The translations under genes and the position numbers were made by a program. A stretch of DNA of 64,000 nt, taken from positions 36,237-100,236 of the forward strand of contig CALSLN010000011.1 of the NCBI GenBank assembly GCA_943787205.1, in the 5' to 3' direction. The notes beneath the pieces were generated by a model. That model searched no databases. It worked only from the letters and a program-made list of their open reading frames with translations, and was not told where the DNA came from. Within the stretch, counting starts at the first letter, position 1, and each line of letters opens with the position of its first letter. This stretch comes from an uncultured Rhodospirillaceae bacterium. GTDB taxonomy: Bacteria > Pseudomonadota > Alphaproteobacteria > Rhodospirillales > Rhodospirillaceae. Positions 19,984 to 30,725 of the stretch are shown here, in pieces.

Positions 19984-20099
19984 GAAACTGTTCCAAATCT
20001 TGTTTAAGGCGGTAATCCCCAATAAACCTCATCGGCACCAAGCGCCGCAAGTTTATTGGTAAGCAAAGCTTTTTCTGTGTCCCCTGTCTGGGGTAGTGT

Positions 20100-22904
20100 G
20101 TGCCCACTGTGCCAGATGAAACCCACCCTACTTCTGAGATAGACTCAGCGAAGCCTGCCGTCAAAGCAGCTTCGTCGAAAACGTCTAGTAAGCCCACCAT
20201 CACTCCAATGATGGCGCAATACCTATCTATCAAAGAGGGGTATCCGGAAGCCCTGTTGTTCTATCGTATGGGCGACTTCTATGAGCTTTTCTTTGAGGAT
20301 GCCAAACAAGCTGCTGAAGCACTGGATATCGCCTTAACGAAGCGCGGCCAGCACGCTGGTGAAGATATTCCGATGTGTGGCGTGCCAGCCCACTCTCACG
20401 AAAACTATCTCTCCAAGCTGATTCGCAAGGGCTTCAAAGTCGCCGTTTGTGAACAAATGGAAAGCCCGGCCGAGGCCAAGAAACGAGGCTCTAAATCGGT
20501 CGTTAAGCGTGATGTCGTGCGCCTTATTACGGCGGGGACCATCACCGAAGATGCGTTGTTAGATGCTCGGTCACATAATGCATTGGTCGCCATAACTCGT
20601 GCGGGTGGCGAATTTGGCTTGGCTTGGGTTGATGTCTCTACGGGCGACGTAGAGTTACAAGAAACTGCGGTTGACCGTCTTGGGGCAGCCTTGGCTCGTA
20701 TCGATCCGGGAGAAATCCTCCTATCTGATGTCCTTCGGGCGGATGACTCGGTTTATTCAGTGATTGAAGACTGGGACGATATTCTAACCGAGTTGCCATC
20801 TGTTCGATTTGATTCCGACAATGCGCGCCGACGGCTGGAATCTCTTTACGCAGTGAAGAGTTTAGACGCGTTCGGCGCCTTTGGGCGCGCGGAGATTGCG
20901 GCGGCTGGGGCGCTGGCAGACTACATCGATCTAACTCAGAAAGGTCGCATGCCCAGGCTCAAGGCGCCGCGCCGTCTCGGCGATGGCACGGTCATGGAAA
21001 TCGATGCCGCAACGCGACGAAATCTAGAATTAGCCCGCACACTCACGGGCGAACGGCAGGGTAGCCTTCTCGGTGTTATTGATGCGACGCGCACTGGTGC
21101 TGGCGCGCGGCTCTTGTCGTCGAGACTTGCAGCCCCCCTAACGGACCCGATTGAGATATCTAAGCGCTTAGACCAAGTGGATGTGATGGTGGATTCACCG
21201 GCAGGTCGCATGGCAATTCGCGATGCCCTCAAAGCCACGCCAGATATTGAGCGGGCCTTAAGTCGCATCACACTAGATCGTGGCGGCCCCCGTGATCTTG
21301 CGGCCATCCGTGATGCTTTAGGAAAGACACCAAGCCTTAGAGAAATCATCGAAGCTGCCGTATCTGCCTCTAAAGATTCTACGGGGATTGATCCCTTTGA
21401 ACTGGTGAAGCAAAAACTCGGTGAGCATGGTGTGCTGGTTGACAGGTTGTCGCGCGGATTAGCAGACGAGATGCCGATGCTGGCCAGAGATGGTGGTTTC
21501 ATCCGATTGGGATACGACGAAACGCTCGACGAACTCCGTGAGCTGCGTGATAACAGCCGTAAGAATATTGCAGGTTTGCAAGCCCGGTACAGTGAAGAAA
21601 CTGGCATTCAGACTCTGAAGGTCCGGCATAATAATGTTCTAGGGTATTACGTTGAGGTGCCTGCTCGTCATGGCGATGGTTTGCTCTCAACAAGTCGAAC
21701 GACCGATGGCACCGAAGCCGTGGTTGGTCAGACCGCCTTTATCCATCGTCAGACCATGGCTAGTGCTATGCGGTTTTCAACGATAGAGCTTGGTGATCTT
21801 GAAGATCGAATTCGATCTGCAGCCGACAAGACTTTGGCGCTTGAGCTCGAGCTTTTCAAAACGCTTGTCCAAGAAGTCCTAGAACGGGTTGACCCTATTG
21901 CAACCACGGCAGAAGCACTCGCCGAAATAGATGTTGCCGCTGGTCTAGCGCAAGTCGCAGTCGAGCGGCGTTACACACGTCCTGTCGTAGACTCCGGAAC
22001 GTCTTTCACAATCGATGACGGTCGACACCCTGTCGTTGAAGCTGCCTTGTCTCGAACATCTGATGCCGCATTCGTGCCTAATGGGTGTGAACTTGGAAGC
22101 AAGGACGGCGTTGAAAATGGCCAGGTCTGGCTTGTAACCGGGCCAAATATGGCTGGTAAGTCAACCTTCCTACGTCAGAATGCGCTGATCGCAATCTTGG
22201 CCCAAATCGGGTCCTTCGTTCCTGCTGGCGCAGCTAAGATTGGTGTCGTAGACCGCCTGTTTTCCCGTGTCGGAGCCGCAGACGATTTAGCGCGCGGCCG
22301 GTCGACATTCATGGTTGAGATGGTTGAAACAGCAGCCATTCTCAATCAAGCGACGTCTCGTTCTCTCGTCATACTGGATGAGATTGGCCGAGGAACCGCA
22401 ACATTTGATGGCCTCTCTATTGCTTGGGCAACGCTTGAGTACCTTCATGATGGCAACGCGTGCCGCGCCTTGTTCGCGACCCATTACCATGAGTTAACGG
22501 CATTGGCTGAGAAGATGGACCGTCTCGATCCACATCATATGAAGGTGCAGGACTGGCAAGGGGACATCGTATTCCTTCATGAGGTCGCTCCAGGTACCGC
22601 GGACCGATCCTATGGAATTCATGTTGCCAAACTTGCTGGTTTGCCCGGCCAGGTGATTGCGCGGGCACAACAGGTTCTTGAACAACTCGAAAGTGGAGAG
22701 GCGGCCGGTAATGCGGGTCGCTTGGCGGAAGACTTGCCGCTTTTCGCGCTTACCTCTCCCAGTTCGTCGATGCATTCTCCCAAAGTAGAATCCTCTCAAG
22801 CAGAGGAAGCCTTAGCCGCGCTCGCACCGGATGAGATGACGCCAAAAGAGGCTTTAGATGCATTGTATCGTGTAAGAGCCTTGCTGGCGGATAAGGACTC
22901 TTAA
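20100..22904 (+). CDS. mutS: DNA mismatch repair protein MutS
   Basis: A mismatch-recognition ATPase of about 934 residues when started at GTG 20100; GTG 20109 is also possible. The N-terminal about 36 residues are a low-complexity Ser/Lys/Pro lead-in, as in other alphaproteobacterial MutS. The mismatch-binding region [22 protein letters not shown] carries the Phe-x-Glu motif. Walker A is [14 protein letters not shown] and Walker [15 protein letters not shown]. mutL is not in the window. It leads the conserved order mutS, a small membrane gene, glnD, murJ, trpS. Confidence 0.97.
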   Translation: MPTVPDETHPTSEIDSAKPAVKAASSKTSSKPTITPMMAQYLSIKEGYPEALLFYRMGDFYELFFEDAKQAAEALDIALTKRGQHAGEDIPMCGVPAHSHENYLSKLIRKGFKVAVCEQMESPAEAKKRGSKSVVKRDVVRLITAGTITEDALLDARSHNALVAITRAGGEFGLAWVDVSTGDVELQETAVDRLGAALARIDPGEILLSDVLRADDSVYSVIEDWDDILTELPSVRFDSDNARRRLESLYAVKSLDAFGAFGRAEIAAAGALADYIDLTQKGRMPRLKAPRRLGDGTVMEIDAATRRNLELARTLTGERQGSLLGVIDATRTGAGARLLSSRLAAPLTDPIEISKRLDQVDVMVDSPAGRMAIRDALKATPDIERALSRITLDRGGPRDLAAIRDALGKTPSLREIIEAAVSASKDSTGIDPFELVKQKLGEHGVLVDRLSRGLADEMPMLARDGGFIRLGYDETLDELRELRDNSRKNIAGLQARYSEETGIQTLKVRHNNVLGYYVEVPARHGDGLLSTSRTTDGTEAVVGQTAFIHRQTMASAMRFSTIELGDLEDRIRSAADKTLALELELFKTLVQEVLERVDPIATTAEALAEIDVAAGLAQVAVERRYTRPVVDSGTSFTIDDGRHPVVEAALSRTSDAAFVPNGCELGSKDGVENGQVWLVTGPNMAGKSTFLRQNALIAILAQIGSFVPAGAAKIGVVDRLFSRVGAADDLARGRSTFMVEMVETAAILNQATSRSLVILDEIGRGTATFDGLSIAWATLEYLHDGNACRALFATHYHELTALAEKMDRLDPHHMKVQDWQGDIVFLHEVAPGTADRSYGIHVAKLAGLPGQVIARAQQVLEQLESGEAAGNAGRLAEDLPLFALTSPSSSMHSPKVESSQAEEALAALAPDEMTPKEALDALYRVRALLADKDS

Positions 22905-22914
22905 CCCTCATTAA

Positions 22915-22923
22915 TGTTATAGT
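22915..22923 (+). promoter_or_regulatory. Extended -10 element before the small membrane gene
   Basis: TGTTATAGT (TG at 22915-22916, TATAGT 22918-22923) lies 48 bases before the ATG at 22971, just after the mutS stop. It repeats the pattern upstream of dapB. No clear -35. Confidence 0.35.
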
Positions 22924-22970
22924 GGGTGTACCTTTGTTGCTTATTCTTGCGCCATTATAGGAGCTCCATC

Positions 22971-23372
22971 ATGGCTTTTTCCTTTAATGAAGATCGTCCG
23001 ACCTCTCCAGCTATCGCCCGTATTCTCAATTTTATGGGTTGGATGAGCATCATCGGCTGTGCATGTGGGGTTATGTTGGCATTCTCAGGGTACCCCTGGG
23101 TCAACGATGTCTACGCAATGGCGGGGTCTGGGGCAGCGATTATTTTGGGCATTCTATTTATCGGTCCGGCCAAGACCCTCGAAGCCTTAACCATTCTCAA
23201 TGCGCGGATGAAGTCACGCTTTGCTTTGGAAGGCCTCACCGGTTCGTCAGCGCTCGGTGAATCAACAAGCAGTTTGTCAAATATTCCACCTATCATTCCG
23301 CAGAAGAGCAAAGAGCGGGTTGTAAAAATTTCTGCAGATGATGCGCGACGGTCTGGGGTGACGCCGCGATAG
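22971..23372 (+). CDS. Small two-helix membrane protein of unknown function
   Basis: A 133-residue protein starting at ATG 22971 behind AGGAGCTCC. Two hydrophobic helices span about residues 21-39 and 46-65, with a short periplasmic or cytoplasmic turn containing SGYPWVNDVYAM. The C-terminal half is polar and Ser/Pro-rich, ending VVKISADDARRSGVTPR. No family is recognised. It lies between mutS and glnD, 66 bases after mutS, with its own candidate promoter. A regular ribosome site and coding-like composition support it as a real gene. Confidence 0.7.
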   Translation: MAFSFNEDRPTSPAIARILNFMGWMSIIGCACGVMLAFSGYPWVNDVYAMAGSGAAIILGILFIGPAKTLEALTILNARMKSRFALEGLTGSSALGESTSSLSNIPPIIPQKSKERVVKISADDARRSGVTPR

Positions 23373-23439
23373 CTTTACAGGCAATGCGATATTGATCGCC
23401 CCTAAAAATAACTGTCGATAAGTTTCTGAAAGTCCGTTG

Positions 23440-26226
23440 GTGACAAACGTTCGCTCTCCTCGCAACTTGATAAGTCGTCGCGCCATATCGGAGCGGTTGG
23501 ACGAGCGTCTTTCCGGAGATGTTGCGGACTCAGCCGTTCGCCCCATATTGATGGAAGAACTGTCTTCCGCGTTGGAAGCCGGGCGTGTGGAAATACGCCG
23601 GCGCTTGGAAAGTGGTGAAGGAACCGGATCAGATACCGTCGTTGAACTCTCGTATCTTACGGATCAAATTTTACGTGTGCTATTTGATTTTGCAACAACG
23701 CGGGTCTTTAAGCGTGGCGTTGCGACCACGGGTGAGAAATTGAGTCTTATGGCGGTCGGTGGTTACGGTCGCGGCGAGCTTGCACCCGGGTCCGATCTCG
23801 ACCTCCTTTTTCTTCTGCCTTACAAAAAAACGCCGTTCACCGAAAATTTGGTGGAGTACATGCTTTATGTGCTTTGGGATCTTGGGTTCAAGGTTGGGCA
23901 TGCAGTGCGCACGGTCAACGACAATATAAAACAAGCCATGGCGGATATGACGATCAGAACCGCTTTGCTGGAGTCCCGTTGGATTTGGGGAGATCAAGAT
24001 CTCGCGCGTGATTTGCAGGTACGCTTCCGAGAAGATGTGGTTGAAGGCACCGGCATGGCTTTTGTCGATGCTAAGTTGTCTGAGCGCGATGCCCGCCATG
24101 AAAGATTAGGTGATAGCCGGTATGTGCTCGAGCCAAATGTCAAAGAAGACAAAGGCGGCTTGCGCGACTTACACACTTTGTATTGGATTGCTCGATATCT
24201 GTACGGTGTTTCAAACGTTCAGGAACTAGTGGATCGTGAACTCATCCATAGTGATGCGGCGTTACGTTTTCAGAAAGCTTACGATTTCCTGTGGACCGTC
24301 CGATGTCATATTCACTATGTCACGGGTCGGATTGATAACCGCCTGACATTCGATCTTCAGCCCCGCCTCGCAGAGCTTATGGGTTACACAGACCATGCTG
24401 GTGGATCTGCGGTCGAGCGATTTATGAAGCACTATTTTTTAATCGCTAAAGATGTCGGCAATCTAACCCGCATCATCTCCGCTGTCCTTGAAGAAAAAGA
24501 ACGTCGCAAACCGTTGTTGCGTCTCCCTGCAGTATTACGGCGTAAAACACTTGAAGGTTTCTCAGTTGAGGGCGGGCGAATCACGGTTAGCAACGACGAT
24601 GCTTTTGTTGAAGATCCGACAAAGCTCATTCGAATTTTTCATGTTGCTCAAGAGAATGGCCTGGATCTCCACCCTCATGCGTTAGAGTTGATCACGCGCA
24701 ACCTTCATTTGGTCAATGATATCCGTGATGACGCCGAAGCAAACCGACTGTTTGTAGAGATCATGACCTTCAAGAAAGGTCCTGAATCAATATTACGTCT
24801 CATGAACGAGGCCGGTGTGTTCGGTCGTTTTGTTCCTGATTTTGGTCGCGTCGTCGCTCAAATGCAATTCGACATGTACCACGTCTATACAACGGACGAA
24901 CATACGATCCGTGCTATTGGCATTCTGCACCGCATTGAGAATGGTGCGTTGAAAGATGACCTCCCTATTGTTTCGAAGGTTGTTGGCAAAATTCAATCGC
25001 GTCGAGCCTTATACGTGTCGGTTCTCTTGCATGACATTGCTAAGGGTCGCGGTGGGGACCACTCTGAGCTTGGCGCTGATATCGCCCTTACGCTTTGTCC
25101 TCGTTTCGGACTGACAGATGAAGAAACAGAGACCGTTAGCTGGCTTGTGCGCCAGCATTTGTTAATGAGCAATACTGCGTTCAAGCGCGACCTTGATGAC
25201 CCGAAAACTATTGTCGATTTTTGTGCAGCCGTTCAATCGCCTGAACGCCTGAAACTTCTATTGGCATTGACGTGTGCTGATATTCGCGCTGTGGGCCCGA
25301 AGGTCTGGAATGACTGGAAAGCGACACTCTTGCGTGAGCTCTATAATCGGGCCGAAGAACGGATGTCTGGTGCCCATTCGACAGCGACGGTGGACGCGCG
25401 AGCAAATCGAGCGAGAAAAGCGCTGGCTGAACGGCTATCTGATTGGCCTATTGCAAGTCGTGAGGCCTTTGTAGGATCCGGCTTTTCGTCGTACTGGGTG
25501 ACATATGACGTCGACACCCACGAACGGCATGCCAGATTCATACGATCTGCTGGGAACAGTGATCAAGACATTGCAATTGAATTCGCAATTGATAAAGCTC
25601 GTGCCGTTACGGAAATGATGATCTACACGCCAGACCATCCGGGCCTTTTTGCAAAGATCGCAGGTGCCTTAGCGCTCTCTAATGTTTCCATCGTCGATGC
25701 AAAAATTCTAACGCTCTCTAATGGCATGGCGTTGGATACTTTTACCGTGCAAGATTTCAACGGCACTGTTTTAACGACTGAAACCAAACTTAATAGGATC
25801 AAGTCCCGCGTTGTGGCAGCCCTTGAAGGGCGGCTTCGGTTGGATCGAGAGCTTGAAAACGTCGAAGACAGACTGACCGATCGCGCGCAGGCCTTAGAGG
25901 CGCCCCCCCGCGTTATTATTGATAATACAGCGTCTAAGCTTTTTAGCGTTATCGAAATCAACGGACATGACCGGGCCGGGTTGTTGTTTGATATCACGAA
26001 GGTTATTTCTGAGCTGGCGCTGCAAATAGGCTCGGCTCACGTTTCCACCTATGGCGAACGCGTCGTTGATGTTTTTTATGTTAAAGATGTTTTCGGAATG
26101 AAGGTTGAGAACGAAACTAAAATACGCCAAATCCGTGAAGCCCTTGGCAAGGCCATTGGTGTTCCTGACGATTTCTCGGTTCTTCGCTCTAAACCTGTTG
26201 CGGCTCAGCCAACAGCCGCAGAATAG
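23440..26226 (+). CDS. glnD: Bifunctional PII uridylyltransferase/uridylyl-removing enzyme
   Basis: About 928 residues, starting at GTG 23440 or TTG 23437. GlnD senses glutamine and uridylylates or deuridylylates PII proteins to control nitrogen assimilation. The nucleotidyltransferase motif GGYGRGELAPGSDLDLLFL is near residue 107, the HD hydrolase motif LLHDIAKGRGGDHSELGAD near residue 530, and two C-terminal ACT domains begin at TPDHPGLFAKIAGAL and NGHDRAGLLFDITKVI. All catalytic parts are intact. No PII or glnA gene is in the window. Confidence 0.97.
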   Translation: MTNVRSPRNLISRRAISERLDERLSGDVADSAVRPILMEELSSALEAGRVEIRRRLESGEGTGSDTVVELSYLTDQILRVLFDFATTRVFKRGVATTGEKLSLMAVGGYGRGELAPGSDLDLLFLLPYKKTPFTENLVEYMLYVLWDLGFKVGHAVRTVNDNIKQAMADMTIRTALLESRWIWGDQDLARDLQVRFREDVVEGTGMAFVDAKLSERDARHERLGDSRYVLEPNVKEDKGGLRDLHTLYWIARYLYGVSNVQELVDRELIHSDAALRFQKAYDFLWTVRCHIHYVTGRIDNRLTFDLQPRLAELMGYTDHAGGSAVERFMKHYFLIAKDVGNLTRIISAVLEEKERRKPLLRLPAVLRRKTLEGFSVEGGRITVSNDDAFVEDPTKLIRIFHVAQENGLDLHPHALELITRNLHLVNDIRDDAEANRLFVEIMTFKKGPESILRLMNEAGVFGRFVPDFGRVVAQMQFDMYHVYTTDEHTIRAIGILHRIENGALKDDLPIVSKVVGKIQSRRALYVSVLLHDIAKGRGGDHSELGADIALTLCPRFGLTDEETETVSWLVRQHLLMSNTAFKRDLDDPKTIVDFCAAVQSPERLKLLLALTCADIRAVGPKVWNDWKATLLRELYNRAEERMSGAHSTATVDARANRARKALAERLSDWPIASREAFVGSGFSSYWVTYDVDTHERHARFIRSAGNSDQDIAIEFAIDKARAVTEMMIYTPDHPGLFAKIAGALALSNVSIVDAKILTLSNGMALDTFTVQDFNGTVLTTETKLNRIKSRVVAALEGRLRLDRELENVEDRLTDRAQALEAPPRVIIDNTASKLFSVIEINGHDRAGLLFDITKVISELALQIGSAHVSTYGERVVDVFYVKDVFGMKVENETKIRQIREALGKAIGVPDDFSVLRSKPVAAQPTAAE

Positions 26227-26297
26227 ACAGGTATCTCTTTTTGGACGCAGCATCGCCATCTCTATGCCGTGACGCGCGGGTGATATAAACCTTACCT

Positions 26298-27881
26298 ATG
26301 GCAGCTAGAAAATCACTCCTTCGCGCCTTTGCGACCGTCAGCGGCATGACCTTGATCAGCCGCATGACAGGGTTCGTGCGAGATATCCTTATTGCGGGTG
26401 TTTTGGGTGCGGGGCTTGCAGCAGACGCGTTCTTGATTGCTTTCCAGTTTCCCAACTTGTTCCGTAGGTTGTTTGCGGAAGGGGCGTTTTCGGCTGGATT
26501 TGTTCCCATTTTCTCAGAAATTCTAGAGAAAGAGGGGCGTGAAAAGGCGTTGCGATTTGCCGAGCAATCCTTCGCGGTATTGGCGACCGTGCTGTTTATG
26601 TTTGTGCTAGCGATGATGGTTTTCATGCCCATCGCGTTGTACGCCATCGCCCCAGGGTTTGCTGAGATACCTGGGCAAATGGATCGCGCAACAGATCTGG
26701 CGCGGATCGCGTTCCCGTACTTGTTTTTTATCTCGCTCGTGTCTCTTCAATCGGGTGTGTTAAATGCTCTGGATCGCTTTGCTGCCGCTGCCGCAACACC
26801 TATTCTTTTGAATCTCACTTTGATTTCCGCTGTTCTATTTGCGCTGTCCTCTGGCATGGACGCGTCCATGGCTTTGGCTTGGGGCGTGGCCCTTGCAGGC
26901 GTTATCCAATTTGCTTGGCTAGCATGGCGCGTGCGTGCCGCTGGTATGCCGCTTGGTCTGATTAGACCAAGGCTATCTCCCCGCGTTCGCCAGTTACTTA
27001 AGCGCATTCTCCCCGTTGTCTTTGGTGCTAGCCTTTATCAGCTCAATCTCTTGGTCGATAAGATCATCGCGACGTTGGTCGCGGTCGGTGCTGTCTCGTG
27101 GCTCTACTATGCTGACCGAGTCAATCAATTGCCCCTTGGCGTCATAGGCGTGGGTATTGGAGTTGCATTGCTGCCAATGTTGTCGCGATCGATTCAAAGC
27201 GATAATCCGGAAGAGGCCCTTCAAGCCCAGAACCGAGCAATCGAAATTAGTCTGGTCCTTACTTTACCGGCTGCTGTGGGTCTTTTGGTTTTGGCTCATC
27301 CGATTGCGGCCGCGTTGTATGAACGGGGTGCGTTCACGGTTTCTGATCGCGAAGCGGTGGGGGCTGCATTGGCAGCTTTTGCTGCTGGGTTGCCAGCCTA
27401 CGTTCTGATCAAGGCGCTGGCGCCAGGATTTTTTGGCCGCCAGGATACTGCGACACCAGTCAAAATTTCTGCCGCAGCGATGCTCCTGAACGTCGTTCTA
27501 AACCTCATTCTCATGCGGTCCATGGGGCATGTGGGAATCGCTTTAGCAACTGCTATATCTGCTTGGCTTAATGCGGGCCTCCTTGGCAGCGTTCTGTATC
27601 GGCGGGGACATTTTGTCCCAGATAGCCGACTGTTAAAGCGCCTCCCCCGAATTTTGTTTGCAAGCGCATCCATGGGCGCGGCGGTGTGGATCGGCCTTAT
27701 TCTTTTAACTACAATGTTCGGACCGCTTTTTGGGGTTTCGGGAAAAGCGGCAGGGCCAGAATTACCACGGGCCCTGGGATTGGCCAGCCTTATAGGTGTC
27801 GGCATTGTCGTTTATGGTGGCGTCCTATTTGCCACTGGCGGCGCGGCGCGTAGTGATCTCAGCAGTTTGCGTCGCAGTTAG
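26298..27881 (+). CDS. murJ: Lipid II flippase MurJ
   Basis: A 527-residue polytopic inner-membrane protein with about 14 hydrophobic segments, which flips lipid II for peptidoglycan synthesis. The opening SLLRAFATVSGMTLISRMTGFVRDIL, ADAFLIAFQFPNLFRRLFAEGAFSAGFVP and the conserved YADRVNQLPLGVIGVGIGVA region identify the family. It follows glnD by 71 bases in the same direction and precedes trpS by 91 bases, the order seen in many alphaproteobacteria. Confidence 0.96.
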   Translation: MAARKSLLRAFATVSGMTLISRMTGFVRDILIAGVLGAGLAADAFLIAFQFPNLFRRLFAEGAFSAGFVPIFSEILEKEGREKALRFAEQSFAVLATVLFMFVLAMMVFMPIALYAIAPGFAEIPGQMDRATDLARIAFPYLFFISLVSLQSGVLNALDRFAAAAATPILLNLTLISAVLFALSSGMDASMALAWGVALAGVIQFAWLAWRVRAAGMPLGLIRPRLSPRVRQLLKRILPVVFGASLYQLNLLVDKIIATLVAVGAVSWLYYADRVNQLPLGVIGVGIGVALLPMLSRSIQSDNPEEALQAQNRAIEISLVLTLPAAVGLLVLAHPIAAALYERGAFTVSDREAVGAALAAFAAGLPAYVLIKALAPGFFGRQDTATPVKISAAAMLLNVVLNLILMRSMGHVGIALATAISAWLNAGLLGSVLYRRGHFVPDSRLLKRLPRILFASASMGAAVWIGLILLTTMFGPLFGVSGKAAGPELPRALGLASLIGVGIVVYGGVLFATGGAARSDLSSLRRS

Positions 27882-27972
27882 CAAAACCATTGATCTCCCC
27901 GATTGCTTGACCCTAAAGAAACGCTGGGCTATCCCCGCGCCTAAAGCTTCATTCAATTCAGCGACGTGACAC

Positions 27973-28986
27973 ATGGCGTTCCCACAAAACCGTATCCTCT
28001 CTGGCATCCAACCCACCGGTAATTTGCATCTCGGTAATTACCTTGGCGCAATGAAAAACTGGGTGGCCATGCAGAACGACTACGAATGTCTTTTTTGTAT
28101 CGTAGATTTACATGCCATTACGGTTTGGCCTGACTTAGGTGACATTGCCCAGTCGTCCAGAGAAGTGGCAGCTGGAATGATTGCCTCAGGTATCGATGCC
28201 GACCAAAGCACGGTGTTCATTCAGAGCCATGTTCCTGCGCACGCGCAATTGGCGTGGGTGTTTAATTGCGTCGCGCGCCTTGGCTGGCTCAATCGTATGA
28301 CCCAGTTCAAAGACAAGGCCGGTAAAAACAAAGAAAAAGCGTCATCGGGATTGATGGTTTATCCCAACCTCATGGCTGCGGATATTTTGGCCTATAAGGC
28401 CAGCCATGTTCCGACCGGAGAAGATCAGAAACAGCACCTGGAACTCGCACGCGATATTGCACAAAAATTCAATGTCGATACTAAAAAAGATGTCTTTCCC
28501 TTGCCCGAACCGGTTATTCAGGGGCCTGGAACTCGTGTTATGAGTTTGCGTGACGGCCAACGCAAAATGTCAAAGTCAGACATTTCCGATATGACCCGTA
28601 TCAACATGACAGATAGCGCTGACGTCATCGCCGATAAGGTCAAGCGTGCGAGGACCGACCCTGAAGCCCTTCCAGAGTCCAAAGACGGCCTGGTAGACCG
28701 GCCAGAGGCAAACAATTTGATCAATATCTACGCTGCCCTTTCCGACCGTACTGTTGAAGATGTGATTGCGGAATTTTCAGGTCAGGGGTTTGGCGCCTTC
28801 AAGCCGAAGCTAGCTGAGCTCGCTGTTTCTGTCCTTGGCCCAATCGCCAGCCGTATGTCTGAGTTGCTGGCCGATCCGGCAGAGCTTGATCGCTTGCTTG
28901 CGCGTGGCGCAGAAAAAGCGGGCAGCTTGGCCGAGCCTGTTCTTGCCGAGGCGTATGAGGCGATAGGCTTTTCGCCCCGCGCCTAA
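27973..28986 (+). CDS. trpS: Tryptophanyl-tRNA synthetase
   Basis: A 337-residue class Ic aminoacyl-tRNA synthetase that charges tRNA-Trp. The HIGH-type signature is GIQPTGNLHLGNYLGAMKNW and the KMSKS motif is RKMSKSDISD. The GED-QKQH region (PTGEDQKQHLELARDIA) is conserved. Length matches bacterial TrpS. The stop is one base from the end of the convergent nitroreductase gene. No tryptophan leader peptide or T-box is visible upstream. Confidence 0.97.
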   Translation: MAFPQNRILSGIQPTGNLHLGNYLGAMKNWVAMQNDYECLFCIVDLHAITVWPDLGDIAQSSREVAAGMIASGIDADQSTVFIQSHVPAHAQLAWVFNCVARLGWLNRMTQFKDKAGKNKEKASSGLMVYPNLMAADILAYKASHVPTGEDQKQHLELARDIAQKFNVDTKKDVFPLPEPVIQGPGTRVMSLRDGQRKMSKSDISDMTRINMTDSADVIADKVKRARTDPEALPESKDGLVDRPEANNLINIYAALSDRTVEDVIAEFSGQGFGAFKPKLAELAVSVLGPIASRMSELLADPAELDRLLARGAEKAGSLAEPVLAEAYEAIGFSPRA

Positions 28987-28987
28987 T

Positions 28988-29581
28988 TTATACGACGCCG
29001 CATACTTGATCGAAGTCGAAGCGTGGCAGACGTGCGTGAGCTTTTTCGTCGTCGCCATAGCCTAGATTACATAAAAAATTGACCTTGAACCGACCGTCGG
29101 GAAAGAAGGTCTCGTTAATCATGTCGACGTCAAAGCCTGACATTGGTCCGCAATCTAAACCGAGGGCGCGTGCCGCCATCATCAAGTAGGCCCCTTGCAG
29201 TGTGCCATTGCGCATGGCCGTCTCTATGACGAGATCATCATTTCCCGTAAACCAAGCTCTGGCATCCGTGTGGGGAAATAGGTCCGGTAGGTGTTCATGG
29301 AACACTGTGTCGTAAGCGATAATTGCGGTGACGGGTGCGGACATCGTCTTGTCGAGGTTTCCACTCGAAAGCGCGGGCTTCAGCTTCTCTTTGCCTTCAG
29401 GCGTCGTAACGAAAACGAAACGGGCCGGAGAGCAGTTGGCTGACGTTGGTGCCATTTTCATGAGGTCAAAGATGTTCTTAAGCACATCAGCACTAACGGG
29501 CTCTGGGTGCCAACTGTTCTGTGTTCTAGCATCGCGGAACATAAGATTGAGGCCCGTGTCATCTATCGGCGTGCGGCTCAT
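28988..29581 (-). CDS. RutE-like nitroreductase (malonic semialdehyde reductase type)
   Basis: A 197-residue flavoprotein of the nitroreductase family. The pattern APTSANCSPARFVFV (FMN binding) and RNGTLQGAYLMMAARALGLDCGPMSGFD closely fits the RutE subgroup, which reduces 3-oxopropanoate to 3-hydroxypropanoate in pyrimidine breakdown; length equals E. coli RutE (196). No other rut genes are present, so it may be a general NAD(P)H reductase. It converges on trpS and is divergent from the deacetylase gene across 35 bases. Confidence 0.85.
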   Translation of the reverse strand: MSRTPIDDTGLNLMFRDARTQNSWHPEPVSADVLKNIFDLMKMAPTSANCSPARFVFVTTPEGKEKLKPALSSGNLDKTMSAPVTAIIAYDTVFHEHLPDLFPHTDARAWFTGNDDLVIETAMRNGTLQGAYLMMAARALGLDCGPMSGFDVDMINETFFPDGRFKVNFLCNLGYGDDEKAHARLPRFDFDQVCGVV

Positions 29582-29616
29582 GGCGCGTCCTTTCGTGTAT
29601 CTGGTAGACTAAAGTT

Positions 29617-30705
29617 ATGAAGTCTCTGCTTATCAGTTTTCTGTCAATGGTGGCACTGCTTACCACCGCTTTAGCGCCGGTATTAATGGGGGTACAAGCC
29701 CAAGAGGTTGGTAGTCAAAGATCCGCCGTGGTTTTGATGTATCACCGGTTTGGGGAAAGTGCGTACCCGTCGACAAATACGACTGTCGCGCAACTTGAAG
29801 ATCATATTCGTGCGCTTCAGACCGGGGGTCATTCGGTCGTATCGCTTGCTGACGTTGTTTCAGCGCACAAAGGCGACATAACCCCCCCGCCGAAGGCTGT
29901 GGCGATTACTGTTGATGATGCCTACCGTTCCTTTCTGACCGTCGCATGGCCTCGCCTAAAGGCAGCGGGGTTTCCCGTAACGTTGTTTGTTGCCACAGAC
30001 GCCGTGGAGAGCGGTTACAGCGACAGTTTGACGTGGGCCGAAGTTCGCATGCTTCAAAAAGAGGGCGTCACCATCGGGGCTCATAGTCACACGCATAGTC
30101 ACCTCCCGTCTCTTAGTTCTGATGGTGTGAAACGAGACCTAGAGGCCATGGCGACGGCCTTCGAGCGCTCTCTCTCTGCCGTTCCAAGCCTGTATGCCTA
30201 TCCGCACGGTGAGGCTGGCCTGGCAGATATTGACGCTGTTCGCGATCATGGGTTTCAGGCTGCTTTCGGCCAGCATTCAGGTGCAATTGGACGTCACAGT
30301 GATCGACACTATTTACCTAGGTTTGCTCTTAACGAGGCCTATGGTGAAGTTGACCGCTTTCGTCTCGTCATTGATACGGTGCCATTGCCTGTTATTGCTA
30401 TCACGCCGCCTGACCCAATTCTAAACGGTCATCCAAAGACCCTTACGCTTTCTCTTGGTAAACCGCCCGCCAACATTGCAGATCTAACGTGCTACGGACC
30501 AAGGGGTCAGCTTCTTAAATCGGTTATTAAAAAAGATGCGGTTGATGTTGTAACCGGGTCGCCGTTTAACCCGGGAAGGGTTCGTGTGAACTGTACTCTG
30601 CGTTCTGATTTACCCGAGACACAGGGACGATGGCATTGGTTTGGCTGGCAGGTGATTGCGGGTTTTGAAACTGAAGGCGTGCCTGTTCATCCACGCTACC
30701 GCTAA
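29617..30705 (+). CDS. Secreted polysaccharide deacetylase family protein
   Basis: A 362-residue protein with an N-terminal signal peptide (MKSLLISFLSMVALLTTALA). The NodB-homology domain spans about residues 40-220: VLMYHRFGES, the catalytic-Asp motif AITVDDAYRSF, and the metal His motif GAHSHTHSHLP. It should remove N-acetyl groups from an extracytoplasmic polysaccharide or peptidoglycan. A C-terminal beta-rich domain of about 110 residues (ITPPDPILNGHPKTLTLSL...) is not recognised and may bind carbohydrate. It converges on the Bax-like glucosaminidase. Confidence 0.85.
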   Translation: MKSLLISFLSMVALLTTALAPVLMGVQAQEVGSQRSAVVLMYHRFGESAYPSTNTTVAQLEDHIRALQTGGHSVVSLADVVSAHKGDITPPPKAVAITVDDAYRSFLTVAWPRLKAAGFPVTLFVATDAVESGYSDSLTWAEVRMLQKEGVTIGAHSHTHSHLPSLSSDGVKRDLEAMATAFERSLSAVPSLYAYPHGEAGLADIDAVRDHGFQAAFGQHSGAIGRHSDRHYLPRFALNEAYGEVDRFRLVIDTVPLPVIAITPPDPILNGHPKTLTLSLGKPPANIADLTCYGPRGQLLKSVIKKDAVDVVTGSPFNPGRVRVNCTLRSDLPETQGRWHWFGWQVIAGFETEGVPVHPRYR

Positions 30706-30725
30706 ACTGGCTCAGTAAGATCAGC

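Noticed and set aside
20936..21607. Long minus-strand ORF (223 codons) inside mutS
   Set aside because: Low-complexity Ser/Arg/Pro shadow of the MutS frame.
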